This document shows, in pieces, positions 17,612 through 27,236 of a stretch of 64,000 nt of DNA (position 1 is its first letter; each line of letters begins with the position of its first letter). The stretch covers positions 62,001 to 126,000 of the forward strand of contig JAHBUB010000001.1 of NCBI GenBank assembly GCA_019638285.1, read 5' to 3'. The DNA is from Cyclobacteriaceae bacterium (GTDB taxonomy: Bacteria; Bacteroidota; Bacteroidia; Cytophagales; Cyclobacteriaceae). The translations under genes were made by a program, and so were the position numbers. The notes beneath the pieces are model-generated. The model had not been told where the DNA came from, did no database searches, and saw nothing but the letters and a program-made list of their open reading frames with translations.

Positions 17612-19264
17612 ATGTCTGATAATTTATCAAAATTAGCCGCCCGAAAAGGCTTAGAAAACCCCTTGTTTGAGAGACTGGTTGCTATATCTAAAGAGAAGCG
17701 AATACCAAATCCAGGCGAAATGAGAGCCATGTCCAAAGAATTCTTGGTGGGCAATGCCAATGTTTACGGGACGGTAAGTTTCTATGATTTTTTGAATGCA
17801 GAAAACCAATCTAAAAAAGTATATGTCTGCAACGGCAGCGCATGTTTAGTAGCGGGAACTCAGGATGACTTGAAAAAGAAATTGAGTACTCATTTTAAAG
17901 AGGAAGAAATTGGACACATGTGCTGTCTGGGTAGGTGCCACGAAAACAGTGCCTACCATTATGAAGGAAAAAATTATTCAGGTAAGAACGGATTAGGGAT
18001 TGATGAAGTGATAAAAGGAAAAGGCGATAATATCGATAAGTACCATGTCCAATCTAATCTGAAAGATCCAATTCTCACCAATCCTTACCCAGAAGAAAAA
18101 TCATTTTTTGATTTTGTCCGAGCATGCCTGACAAGGGATAAGGATGAGTTGCTTGCAGAAATAAAAAAGTCAAATGTACGGGGTAGAGGAGGGGCAGGTT
18201 TCCCTATGGGGCTTAAACTGGAGTCTTGTAAGAATGTTCCAGGAGTTCAGAAATTTGTAGTGTGCAATGCCGATGAAGGCGATCCGGGAGCTTACTCTGA
18301 TCGCTACTTGTTGGAGAGGCAACCTCACCTTCTTTTGTTTGGGATGTTGATAGCCGGATATATTATCGGATCGAATAGGGGTGTGATCTATATCAGAGGA
18401 GAATATCCGGAGTCGATCACAGCAATTAATAAGGAAATTAAAAAGTGGGAGGAGAATGGACTGCTGGGAGAGAACATCAATGGAAGTGGTGTTGATTTTA
18501 GATTTAAAATGATTGAAGGCGCAGGAGCGTACATTTGTGGAGAAGAAACTGCCTTGTTGTCATCCATTGAAGGGCAACGGCCGGAGGTGAGAGTGAGACC
18601 ACCTTACCCCACACAAGAGGGGTTGTTTAATCTACCTACCGTGGTGAATAATGTGGAGACCAGTGCTACTCTCTATTATATTCTTAAGAATGGTGGTGAG
18701 AAATACGCATCGTTAGGTACCGGAAAATCTACTGGCTCAAAGCTGGTATGCCTTGATAGCCTGTTCAACAATCCGGGGATGTATGAAATAGAAATGGGAA
18801 CTCCGTTTTCTGTTGTTGTAAATGACTTTGGAAAAGGATTCAAGAAGAAAGTAAAAGCCGTTCAAGTAGGTGGTCCTCTGGGCGGAATCGTGCCTGTAGA
18901 GAAGATCAATGACCTAACGCTTGATTTTGAATCATTCGCCAGTAATGGGTTTTTACTAGGGCATGCCGGTGTGGTGAGTATTCCTGAAGACTTCCCTATG
19001 ATTGAATACTTAGAGCATCTTTTTGAATTTACAGCAGTGGAATCGTGTGGCAAATGTTACCCTTGCAGCATTGGCTCTGTGCGTGGAATGGAATTGATAA
19101 AAAAATCACAAACTGAAGATTTTAAAATTGACCGTAAATTAATGGACGATTTATTGGAGACGCTGGAAATAGGGTCGCTGTGTGCATTGGGTGGCGGCTT
19201 GCCACTGGGGATTAAGAATGCATTGAAGTATTTTGATAAGGAATTGAAAGCCTATTTTGCTTAA
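17612..19264 (+). CDS. NAD-linked formate dehydrogenase, NuoE-NuoF fusion (beta/diaphorase) subunit
   Basis: A 550-residue fusion. Residues 1-150 are a complete NuoE-like unit, a helical part plus a thioredoxin-like fold with 2Fe-2S ligands Cys73, Cys78, Cys105 and Cys109. The rest is NuoF-like: RGRGGAGFPMGLK for NADH, DEGDPGAYSDR for FMN, GAGAYICGEETALL, and a 4Fe-4S site (ESCGKCYPC, about 478-484, plus a last cysteine near 524). In FdsABG enzymes these are two chains (FdsG and FdsB); here they are one. The subunit takes electrons from the catalytic chain encoded at 19286 and reduces NAD. The 195 bases upstream separate it from fdhD and probably hold its own promoter. Confidence 0.9.
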   Translation: MSDNLSKLAARKGLENPLFERLVAISKEKRIPNPGEMRAMSKEFLVGNANVYGTVSFYDFLNAENQSKKVYVCNGSACLVAGTQDDLKKKLSTHFKEEEIGHMCCLGRCHENSAYHYEGKNYSGKNGLGIDEVIKGKGDNIDKYHVQSNLKDPILTNPYPEEKSFFDFVRACLTRDKDELLAEIKKSNVRGRGGAGFPMGLKLESCKNVPGVQKFVVCNADEGDPGAYSDRYLLERQPHLLLFGMLIAGYIIGSNRGVIYIRGEYPESITAINKEIKKWEENGLLGENINGSGVDFRFKMIEGAGAYICGEETALLSSIEGQRPEVRVRPPYPTQEGLFNLPTVVNNVETSATLYYILKNGGEKYASLGTGKSTGSKLVCLDSLFNNPGMYEIEMGTPFSVVVNDFGKGFKKKVKAVQVGGPLGGIVPVEKINDLTLDFESFASNGFLLGHAGVVSIPEDFPMIEYLEHLFEFTAVESCGKCYPCSIGSVRGMELIKKSQTEDFKIDRKLMDDLLETLEIGSLCALGGGLPLGIKNALKYFDKELKAYFA

Positions 19265-19285
19265 ATGGGATAAACAAGGAAGGTT

Positions 19286-22054
19286 ATGAGTGAACAAAAA
19301 AACATTGCTTATATCAACGATCAACCTTTTGAATTTGAAAAGGGAGAAATGATCTTAAAATTCGTGAGGAGGGTAGAGGAATCCATCAATGTACCCACGC
19401 TATGTGATGCGCCCAACCTTAAACCATTTGGTACTTGCAGGGTGTGCAGTGTAGATGTAGCCCTTGAAGAAAATGGTAAAGCAAAGACGATGGCCTCCTG
19501 CCATACTCCTGTGATGGCCAATTCTTATATCTATACGGACAGTGAAAGAATTACCCGGTTGAGAAAGAATATTATTGAATTGGTACTCACCGATTATCCT
19601 TTGGATCGTTTGTATGAGAATAAGTCAGGCAAAAATGAACTGCAGAATGTAGCCAACCAGTTACGTATCACCCCTGATGATATTCGGTATCCTCTGGGAA
19701 AAAATCATTTGGACAAAAAACCTGATACCTCACATGCGTACATGCGTGCGGATTTGTCTACCTGTATTAATTGCTATCGTTGTATAAGGGCTTGTGATGA
19801 GGTACAAGGTGAGATGGTGCTTACGATGTCAGGCCGTGGATTTGACAACACCGTTACTATGGGAATGAACGAGGGGTTCAAGGAATCCGATTGTGTGAGT
19901 TGTGGTGCCTGTGCCCAGGCGTGTCCAACTTCTGCGATCACTGATATATTTAACTCCAAACAAACCGTGCCGGATAAAGTAACTCGTACCGTTTGTACTT
20001 ATTGTGGTGTGGGTTGCAACCTGGATGTAGCTACCGTTAATGGAGAAATAAAATCCATTCTTGCTCCCTATGATGCAGAAGTAAATCAAGGTCACACCTG
20101 TTTAAAGGGACGATATGCCTTTAAGTTTTATGATCACGAAGATCGCTTGCGGAGTCCATTAATTAAACGCAATGGAGAATTTGAAAAGGCTACCTGGGAT
20201 GAAGCTTACGATTTTATTGTAAACAAGTTTACTGAAATTAAGTCCAACAATGGTTCGGATGCGATAGCCGGCATCTCCTGCGCAAGAGCTACCAATGAGG
20301 AAAATTATCTCATGCAGAAGTTTATTCGAGCAGTGGTAGGAACTAACAATATTGATGGTTGTGCTCGTGTGTGTCACTCGCCCACTGCATTGGGTATGCA
20401 ACGCACCTTTGGAACGGGTGCCGCTACCAACTCCATTAAAGACATAGCGTACACAGATTGCATTATGGTGATTGGGGCGAATCCCACGGATGCACATCCG
20501 GTAACGGGCGCTAAGATCAAACAAAAAGCCATGAAGGGTACGCCCCTGATTGTTGTTGATCCACGTAAAATAGAGTTAGCACGTTTTGCTACCTACCATT
20601 TGCAACTTCGACCAGGGACTAATGTGGCTTTGCTCAATATGATGATGCATTATATTGTGAAAGAAGGTTTGGTGGATAGGGATTTCATACAAAAAAGAAC
20701 AGAAGGATTCGAAGTGTTTAAAGAGAGTATCCTGAAGCTGAATATGGATGAATTGGAATCCATTACCGGTGTGGATAAGAATTTGGTAAGAGAAGCTGCA
20801 ATGGCTTATGCCAAAGCGAAGAATGCCATGTCTTTCCACGGACTTGGCGTAACAGAACATTTCCAGGGAACCTTTACCGTTACACTCATTGCGGATCTTG
20901 CTATGATCACTGGAAACATTGGTAGGCCGGGTGTGGGTGTCAATCCTTTGCGTGGACAAAACAATGTGCAGGGGATGGCAGACATGGGTGTGCAGCCCCA
21001 CCAGGGTGCAGGATACCTCGCTGTGGACGACCCTAAGAATCACAGTTTATTCCAGGATTTTTATGGTGTGGATTTGCCATTACACGAAGGCTATAAAATT
21101 CCTGAAATGTTTGATGCGGCTATTGAAGGCAAGCTGAAAGGGCTGTGGATTATCGGGGAGGATGTAGCGCAAACCGACCCGAATACCAGTCATGTGAAGA
21201 AGGCACTTTCCAATCTGGATATTTTTGTAGTAAGTGAACTCTTTATGACAGAGACAGCAAGGATGGCGGATGTAATACTTCCTGCAGCTTCTTTCTTAGA
21301 AAAGAGCGGAACATTTACCAATGGGGAAAGAAGAATCCAAAGAGTAAATGCGGTGGTAGATCCATTACCAGGTACTCGAGTAGATGGCCAAATTATTGTT
21401 GACATCATGAATAGGATGGGTTACAAGCAACCCGATTATCATCCTAGAACTGCATTAGAGGAAATTTCTCAAATCGTACCTTTCTTTAAAGGAGTGAAAT
21501 GGGATGAGTTGGGTGACAACGGAAAACAATGGCCTGTGCTGGAAGATGGAAAGGGTACAGAGATCATGCACAAAGAAGAATTTAAGATTGGCAAAGGTCA
21601 AATACTATTCCACGACTTTGAAGAATCTTCTGAGATTTTAGATAACAGTGAATTATTTCCTTTTATTCTTACGACCAATCGTGAATTGGAACACTACAAC
21701 TGTGGTGCGATGACACGCAGAACACCCAACGTGGAAATTCTCACAGAAGATGTATTACTCATCAATAAACATGATGCTGAAGACAAGGGGATAAAAGATG
21801 GTGATATTGTATGTGTAAGCTCTGCAAGAGGCAAAGTAGATTTGAAAGCAAAAGTGACGAAGGAAGTGAAACCTGGTATACTTAGCACTACATTTCACTT
21901 TCCAGAAGTGTTGGTAAATATCCTTACCTCAAACGTATCCGATTCTGAAGCCATGTGTCCTGAATACAAGGTGGTGGCCGTAGATGTGCGAAAGGCCCGC
22001 AAAGCAGGAATGAGAAAATTGGGTGAGGTAGAGGAGCGCGAAGTGAAGGTTTAG
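19286..22054 (+). CDS. fdhA: Formate dehydrogenase catalytic (alpha) subunit, molybdopterin, NAD-linked
   Basis: A 922-residue FdsA-type chain. A NuoG-like N-terminus carries a 2Fe-2S ferredoxin domain (cysteines in CDAPNLKPFGTCRVC), then two 4Fe-4S motifs, CINCYRCIRAC and CVSCGACAQACP, then the molybdopterin domain with its own 4Fe-4S site CTYCGVGCN. The active-site ligand is Cys363 followed by His364 (ARVCHSPT), encoded by TGT, so this is a cysteine and not a selenocysteine enzyme. A glycine-rich TGAATN block follows. It oxidises formate to CO2. It lies 21 bases after the beta subunit gene in the same operon. No small delta subunit gene was seen. Confidence 0.95.
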   Translation: MSEQKNIAYINDQPFEFEKGEMILKFVRRVEESINVPTLCDAPNLKPFGTCRVCSVDVALEENGKAKTMASCHTPVMANSYIYTDSERITRLRKNIIELVLTDYPLDRLYENKSGKNELQNVANQLRITPDDIRYPLGKNHLDKKPDTSHAYMRADLSTCINCYRCIRACDEVQGEMVLTMSGRGFDNTVTMGMNEGFKESDCVSCGACAQACPTSAITDIFNSKQTVPDKVTRTVCTYCGVGCNLDVATVNGEIKSILAPYDAEVNQGHTCLKGRYAFKFYDHEDRLRSPLIKRNGEFEKATWDEAYDFIVNKFTEIKSNNGSDAIAGISCARATNEENYLMQKFIRAVVGTNNIDGCARVCHSPTALGMQRTFGTGAATNSIKDIAYTDCIMVIGANPTDAHPVTGAKIKQKAMKGTPLIVVDPRKIELARFATYHLQLRPGTNVALLNMMMHYIVKEGLVDRDFIQKRTEGFEVFKESILKLNMDELESITGVDKNLVREAAMAYAKAKNAMSFHGLGVTEHFQGTFTVTLIADLAMITGNIGRPGVGVNPLRGQNNVQGMADMGVQPHQGAGYLAVDDPKNHSLFQDFYGVDLPLHEGYKIPEMFDAAIEGKLKGLWIIGEDVAQTDPNTSHVKKALSNLDIFVVSELFMTETARMADVILPAASFLEKSGTFTNGERRIQRVNAVVDPLPGTRVDGQIIVDIMNRMGYKQPDYHPRTALEEISQIVPFFKGVKWDELGDNGKQWPVLEDGKGTEIMHKEEFKIGKGQILFHDFEESSEILDNSELFPFILTTNRELEHYNCGAMTRRTPNVEILTEDVLLINKHDAEDKGIKDGDIVCVSSARGKVDLKAKVTKEVKPGILSTTFHFPEVLVNILTSNVSDSEAMCPEYKVVAVDVRKARKAGMRKLGEVEEREVKV

Positions 22055-22085
22055 TACACTCCATTCTTACAAATTGATTCAGTTG

Positions 22086-22103
22086 GCCATAGGTAACTAT
22101 GGC
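22086..22103 (+). terminator. Weak hairpin after the formate dehydrogenase operon
   Basis: GCCATAG (22086-22092) and CTATGGC (22097-22103) form a perfect seven-base stem with a GTAA loop, 31 bases after the fdhA stop. There is no strong T run behind it, so termination here is a guess. Confidence 0.4.
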
Positions 22104-22159
22104 GCAGCCATCTCTTTAATTGTATTGATAAATAGCATTTATTCCAAACTCCATATTTC

Positions 22160-25100
22160 ATGTCTTCTGCCTTAGCCAAATCAATATTTACAGCTGTTTT
22201 TATATTCTTCTTACAAACGACATCAGCACAACAATTTGATGCTAATAGCTTTAAGAACCTAAAAATTCGAAATGTCGGCCCTGCTAATATGAGCGGGCGG
22301 ATTACTGCCATTGATGTGGTGCAATCCAATACTAAAATAATTTACCTGGGGGCTGCTTCGGGTGGTGTGTGGAAATCTGAAAATGGAGGAAGTGCGTGGG
22401 AAAGTATTTTTGATGACAATCCTACTGTCAATATTGGTGCTGTAGCGGTGCAACAAGATAATCCAAATATAGTATGGGTGGGTACCGGAGAAGGCAATCC
22501 ACGCAACTCTATGAACCTTGGGTTAGGATTATTCAAAAGTTTAGATGCTGGAAAAACATGGGAAAAGATAGGCCTTGAAAACTCTAAAGCTATTCATCGT
22601 ATTCTTATCGACCCTCATAATCCCAATATCGTTTACGTGGGTGTGATGGGCGATCCGTTTACGCCTGATAACAATAGAGGTGTTTATAAAACGATAGACG
22701 GAGGGAAAACATGGAATCAGATTTTGTTCACCAATAATCAATCTGGTGTGGGGGATATGGTAATGGACCCGTTCAATCCCAATAAGATATTTGTCGCCAT
22801 GTATGAGCATCATCGTACACCTTACAGTTTTACTTCTGGAGGCCCTGGTTCTGGGCTGTACCTCACTTATGATGGAGGTAGGAGCTGGAAAAAACTAGGA
22901 GCTGAAAATGGATTACCGAAAGGGGAATTAGGTAGGATAGGAGTAGCCATTGCCAGAAGTAATCCAAATAGGGTGTATGCCAAAGTGGAGGCTATCAAAA
23001 ATGCTTTGTACAGAAGCGAAGATGGTGGACTTACTTGGAAAATGATTAACGACAATCCGAGATTTACCAACAATCGTCCCTTTTATTTTCAGGATATATC
23101 GGTAGATCCATTTGATGAGAATCGATTGTATAATATTTATCAGCCACTTTCAGTGAGTGAAGATGGAGGTAAGAGTTTTGATCCAGAGCCGATGATTCCT
23201 GCTGATGAAACAAAGGGAATCCATGCAGACTTCCACGCTTTTTGGATTGATCCCAGCGACCCGACATTTTTTATTATTGGTGGTGATGGTGGTATCGGCA
23301 TCACTCACGACAAAGGCAAGAGTTGGTATTTTCCGGAAAGCATACCTGTGGGACAATTCTATCACATCAATGTAGATAACGATATGCCCTATAATGTATA
23401 CGGAGGTCTGCAAGACAATGGAAATTGGTCTGGCCCTGGCTATGTGTGGAAACGGGGCGGCATTAGAACCTTGTACTGGCAGTATTTGGTGGGAGGTGAT
23501 GGATTTTATGTTTCACCCGATGCTGAAAATTCAAGGTTTGGTTATGGAACATCTCAAAACGGAAATCTCTACCGCTATGATAAATTGACAGGGTATTATC
23601 AAAGTATAATGCCTCCTGCGCCTGATATTAGGACTCGGTTGCGATTCAATTGGAATGCCGGGTTTGCACAAGATCTTACCAATACTTCTACCGCCTATTA
23701 TGGAAGTCAATTTCTTCATAAGACAACAGATAAAGGAGCGAACTGGCAAATCATATCTCCGGATTTAACTACCGACAATCTCGAACATCAAAAACAGGAT
23801 TATGGCGGATTAACGATTGATGCTTCTGGAGCAGAAATTTATAATTCTATTTTGAGCATTGCACCCAGTAAACTAGACAACAAAATCATTTGGGTAGGGA
23901 CAGACGATGGCAATATTCAACTGACACAAAACGGAGGGCAGACCTGGAGTAACCTCACTTCAAATATTAAGGGGCTACCCAAAGAGAGTTGGATTGCGCA
24001 GATACAAGCATCAAGGTATAATAAAGGAGAAGCCTGGGTGGTAGCCAATAATTATAGGAAGGGTGATTTTAGTCCATACCTATACAGAACCAAAGATTTT
24101 GGAAAAACATGGCAACGTATGGTAGACGATTCTAAAGTGAAGGGTTATGCACTTTCAATAATGCAGGATACTGTAGAGCCAAGGCTTGTCTTCTTGGGTA
24201 CTGAGAATGGATTATGGATTAGCGTGGATGAAGGAAAAAATTGGAAACAATTTAGAAACGGATTTCCCTCTGTATCTACTGCCGACATGACCATTCAGGA
24301 ACGCGAGTCCGCACTGATTGTAGGAACGTTTGGTCGCTCTATTTGGATTTTGGATGACCTTAATACTTTGAGGAAAGTGGCAGGATCAGGAATTACCAAA
24401 GACCTTACCACATTTCCAGTTAATGAAACAGTTCAGGTAAAAGGACTTTTTATTAACCCTCCCGGTAATATCTGGACAGGATTCCACACCACGTTTGAAG
24501 GGGAGAATAGACCTTTTGGAAAAGCTGAGATTCCTTTCTACGTGAAGAAAATTTCAGAAGCAGATAGCACCATGATAAAGGGGCTAGTTTATGATGCTGA
24601 TAATAGATTGATCCAAACTATCTCGTCATCGCAACTCGATAAGGGGTTGAATTATATCACATGGAAGTTGGATGAAAACAAAGCCAGACTTCCGGGTGCA
24701 TATATGGGAGACGATCCAAAGGGAATTCCAGTGGTGCCCGGTACCTATAAAGTAGTGCTTAGTTATTTGGGTAAGAAAGATTCTACTATTGTTAAAGTAA
24801 TTCCTGACCCACGTTTTGATAATTTACAGGGGGTGGACGAATCAAATTATCTAATTTCAAAAAGATTAGACACGGCTACTGAAAAGTTGGCTAAAGAGCT
24901 TGATCGAATTAATAAAAGTGAGGAAATTGTTGATCAAATTCTTCAACAGATAAAAGCGACTGCAAGAGAAGGTGAATTAAAAGTAGCCTCGGAAAAGATA
25001 AAAAAAGGACTTAATGACTTAATGGATATTGCTCGTGCACCCCGCCCCACAAAACAGATAGGCGCCTGGAGTTCATTTGAGGTGACCCCTCAATCAAAAC

Positions 25101-25291
25101 TATCGGAAGCACAACAAGCATTAAGAGCACGTTTGTATAAGCCATCTTCGCAAGATGTTGAGAGGGTAGAGGTGGCGGAGCAACTTATCAATGAATTCGT
25201 GAAGAAGTCAAATACATTTTTTGAAAATGAATGGAAAACCTATCGCGACACAGTGAAATCGGTAAACCTCAATTGGTTTAAAGATAATTAG
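22160..25291 (+). CDS. Exported VPS10/sortilin-type Asp-box beta-propeller protein
   Basis: A 1043-residue protein with a signal peptide ending about residue 23 (TSAQ). I count eleven Asp-box-like motifs of the S/T-x-D-x-G-x-T-W kind (for example TIDGGKTWNQI, TYDGGRSWKKL, SEDGGLTWKMI, TKDFGKTWQRM, SVDEGKNWKQF), which build one or two ten-bladed propellers as in sortilin and GH74 proteins. The last 250 residues are different, helical and charged. Annotated relatives are called glycosyl hydrolases, but GH74 catalytic aspartates were not identified here, so the enzymatic role is open. It stands alone between the fdh operon and the helicase gene. Confidence 0.82.
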   Translation: MSSALAKSIFTAVFIFFLQTTSAQQFDANSFKNLKIRNVGPANMSGRITAIDVVQSNTKIIYLGAASGGVWKSENGGSAWESIFDDNPTVNIGAVAVQQDNPNIVWVGTGEGNPRNSMNLGLGLFKSLDAGKTWEKIGLENSKAIHRILIDPHNPNIVYVGVMGDPFTPDNNRGVYKTIDGGKTWNQILFTNNQSGVGDMVMDPFNPNKIFVAMYEHHRTPYSFTSGGPGSGLYLTYDGGRSWKKLGAENGLPKGELGRIGVAIARSNPNRVYAKVEAIKNALYRSEDGGLTWKMINDNPRFTNNRPFYFQDISVDPFDENRLYNIYQPLSVSEDGGKSFDPEPMIPADETKGIHADFHAFWIDPSDPTFFIIGGDGGIGITHDKGKSWYFPESIPVGQFYHINVDNDMPYNVYGGLQDNGNWSGPGYVWKRGGIRTLYWQYLVGGDGFYVSPDAENSRFGYGTSQNGNLYRYDKLTGYYQSIMPPAPDIRTRLRFNWNAGFAQDLTNTSTAYYGSQFLHKTTDKGANWQIISPDLTTDNLEHQKQDYGGLTIDASGAEIYNSILSIAPSKLDNKIIWVGTDDGNIQLTQNGGQTWSNLTSNIKGLPKESWIAQIQASRYNKGEAWVVANNYRKGDFSPYLYRTKDFGKTWQRMVDDSKVKGYALSIMQDTVEPRLVFLGTENGLWISVDEGKNWKQFRNGFPSVSTADMTIQERESALIVGTFGRSIWILDDLNTLRKVAGSGITKDLTTFPVNETVQVKGLFINPPGNIWTGFHTTFEGENRPFGKAEIPFYVKKISEADSTMIKGLVYDADNRLIQTISSSQLDKGLNYITWKLDENKARLPGAYMGDDPKGIPVVPGTYKVVLSYLGKKDSTIVKVIPDPRFDNLQGVDESNYLISKRLDTATEKLAKELDRINKSEEIVDQILQQIKATAREGELKVASEKIKKGLNDLMDIARAPRPTKQIGAWSSFEVTPQSKLSEAQQALRARLYKPSSQDVERVEVAEQLINEFVKKSNTFFENEWKTYRDTVKSVNLNWFKDN

Positions 25292-25440
25292 TTGAACCAA
25301 GCTACAATGGGCTGACAATTTAATTTAGGAGATTATTAGGGGATCACCAGTAGATTATATCGTTTAGAAGCCTCTAAACATCATGTAAGTTTGGTATAAT
25401 AATCTCAGACAACAAAAAAATGATTTAATAATAATTAGAT

Positions 25441-25448
25441 TACCTTTG
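25441..25448 (+). promoter_or_regulatory. Bacteroidota -7 promoter element of the DEAD-box helicase gene
   Basis: TACCTTTG fits the TAnnTTTG consensus exactly. A -33 TTTG is not clear. Transcription would start about 25453, leaving a leader of about 100 bases before the ATG at 25553. Confidence 0.55.
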
Positions 25449-25503
25449 TGGTGATATTGAGATTGGATGGATTGCCTCCCTTTGCTGCATGACCGCAGTA
25501 TAT

Positions 25504-25540
25504 AAATGTAAGGTGCTTCGTCTGAGCTTACATTTTTGTT
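25504..25540 (+). promoter_or_regulatory. Leader hairpin with T tract (attenuator-like) before the helicase start
   Basis: AAATGTAAG (25504-25512) pairs with CTTACATTT (25527-25535), followed by TTGTT. A smaller stem (CTGC/GCAG) lies about 20 bases upstream. The hairpin ends 13 bases before the start codon. It could be an attenuator or a cold-responsive leader, as known for csdA/deaD messages; this is inference. Confidence 0.5.
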
Positions 25541-25552
25541 AAAAACATATAT

Positions 25553-27235
25553 ATGAAATCATTTGATGCCCTCGGTCTATCCGAGGAAGTAGTGAAAACT
25601 ATCACTGAGATGGGCTTTGAAACGCCTACACCTATTCAGGAACAGGCAATTCCGATACTTTTAAAAGGAGACACCGATCTGGTAGGACTTGCACAAACAG
25701 GTACAGGAAAAACAGCAGCCTTCGGACTTCCGTTGATTGAGTTGGTAGATTCTAGCAATAAAACGACTCAGGCGTTGATTGTTGCGCCTACCCGAGAGCT
25801 AAGTGTTCAGATTACAAGTGATCTTGAAAATTTTAGTAAATCGATAAAAGCACTAAATATTGTAACGATATACGGTGGAGCTAGTATTTCTGACCAGATT
25901 AGAAAAGTAAAACGAGGAGCCCACATTATTGTAGCTACGCCAGGCCGGTTAATTGATTTATTGTCTCGTAAAGTAGTCGATCTTACTGCTATTAAATTTG
26001 TGGTTTTGGATGAGGCCGATGAGATGCTTAACATGGGCTTTAAGGAAGATATAGATGAAATTCTGTCCACCATTCCTCAACACAAGAAGGTGTGGCTTTT
26101 TTCGGCTACTATGCCCAGAGAAGTTAGGGCAATTGCCAAGAATTATATGAATGATCCTGTGGAGCTTACCATGGATGTTCAAAAAACAGGAAATGAGAAT
26201 ATCGAACATCAGTATTCTGTGGTAAGCGAGCGCGACAAGTATCTTGCACTGAAACGTCATGTTGATTACAACCCCGGAATTTTTGGTGTGATTTTTTGTC
26301 GTACTAAAATAGATACGCAAAAGATTGCTGAACACCTGATTAAAGATGGCTACAGTGCTGATGCGTTACACGGAGATTTATCACAGATGCAACGTGACCG
26401 GGTGATGAGAAGTTTTAAAAACAAAGCATTGCAATTGTTAGTGGCCACTGATGTGGCTGCCCGTGGGATAGATGTGAGTGACATTTCACATGTGATCCAT
26501 ATGAATATGCCTGATGAGATGGAGTTCTATACCCATCGAAGTGGAAGAACTGCTCGCGCAGGAAAGAAAGGTATTTCATTGGCGATTGTATCCAAGCGAG
26601 AGATAGGAAGAATACAGCAGATAGAGCGTACAATAAAAAGGCGGTTTACAAAGGTGGCAGTGCCCACCGGAAATGAAGTGTGTCAAAAGAAATTACTTGA
26701 TCTGACATTAAGAGTGCGCGAGGTAGAAATCAATGAAAAGGAATTGGATTACTTTCTTCCTGAAGTATTTCATGCGCTTCAGAGCTTGAGTAAAGAAGAT
26801 ATTATTAAGCGTTTTGCAGCAATTGAATTCAACCGATTTTTGGCTTACTACAGAGATGCTCCAGATCTAAATCAGAGTTCTCAAGACCGTCAACCACAAG
26901 ACCGACCTTCAGTATCAGCTAACACCGATCGGGTTTTTATCAATGTAGGTAAAATGGATGGATTGGATAAGGGAAGCCTTTTGGGATTAATCTGTGATTT
27001 TGGTGAGGTCAATAAAGATCACATTGGAAAAATAGAAATCAAAGGTGCGTATTCATTTTTTGAAGTCACCAAAAAGGAGACCGAACAAGTCTTTAGAGGG
27101 TTTGAAGATGTGGAAGTGCGGGGACGTGCAGTGCGTCTTGAGTTGACAAGCGCTAAGAAGGTAACGTATTCGGATAAGAAAAAGGAAAGGTTTTATGGCT
27201 CAAAGAATAGGGCAAGGCCAAGAAGAGCTGATTGA
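25553..27235 (+). CDS. DEAD-box ATP-dependent RNA helicase with DbpA-type RNA-binding domain
   Basis: A 560-residue helicase for rRNA or mRNA remodelling. All core motifs are present: Q motif (GFETPTPIQEQAIP), AQTGTGKTAAF, PTRELSVQ, TPGRLIDL, DEAD at 153-156, SAT (FSATMP), ATDVAARGIDV and HRSGRTARAGKKG. The C-terminus (about 455-535, VFINVGKMDGLDKGSLLGLI...) is the DbpA/CsdA RNA-binding domain, followed by a basic tail. This is the CsdA/DeaD kind used in ribosome assembly and cold adaptation. The leader of about 100 bases with hairpins fits post-transcriptional control. It is convergent with the lipoprotein gene at 27237. Confidence 0.95.
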   Translation: MKSFDALGLSEEVVKTITEMGFETPTPIQEQAIPILLKGDTDLVGLAQTGTGKTAAFGLPLIELVDSSNKTTQALIVAPTRELSVQITSDLENFSKSIKALNIVTIYGGASISDQIRKVKRGAHIIVATPGRLIDLLSRKVVDLTAIKFVVLDEADEMLNMGFKEDIDEILSTIPQHKKVWLFSATMPREVRAIAKNYMNDPVELTMDVQKTGNENIEHQYSVVSERDKYLALKRHVDYNPGIFGVIFCRTKIDTQKIAEHLIKDGYSADALHGDLSQMQRDRVMRSFKNKALQLLVATDVAARGIDVSDISHVIHMNMPDEMEFYTHRSGRTARAGKKGISLAIVSKREIGRIQQIERTIKRRFTKVAVPTGNEVCQKKLLDLTLRVREVEINEKELDYFLPEVFHALQSLSKEDIIKRFAAIEFNRFLAYYRDAPDLNQSSQDRQPQDRPSVSANTDRVFINVGKMDGLDKGSLLGLICDFGEVNKDHIGKIEIKGAYSFFEVTKKETEQVFRGFEDVEVRGRAVRLELTSAKKVTYSDKKKERFYGSKNRARPRRAD

Positions 27236-27236
27236 G

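Noticed and set aside
20372..20374. Possible selenocysteine at the formate dehydrogenase active site
   Set aside because: The codon is TGT (Cys363), so no recoding is needed.
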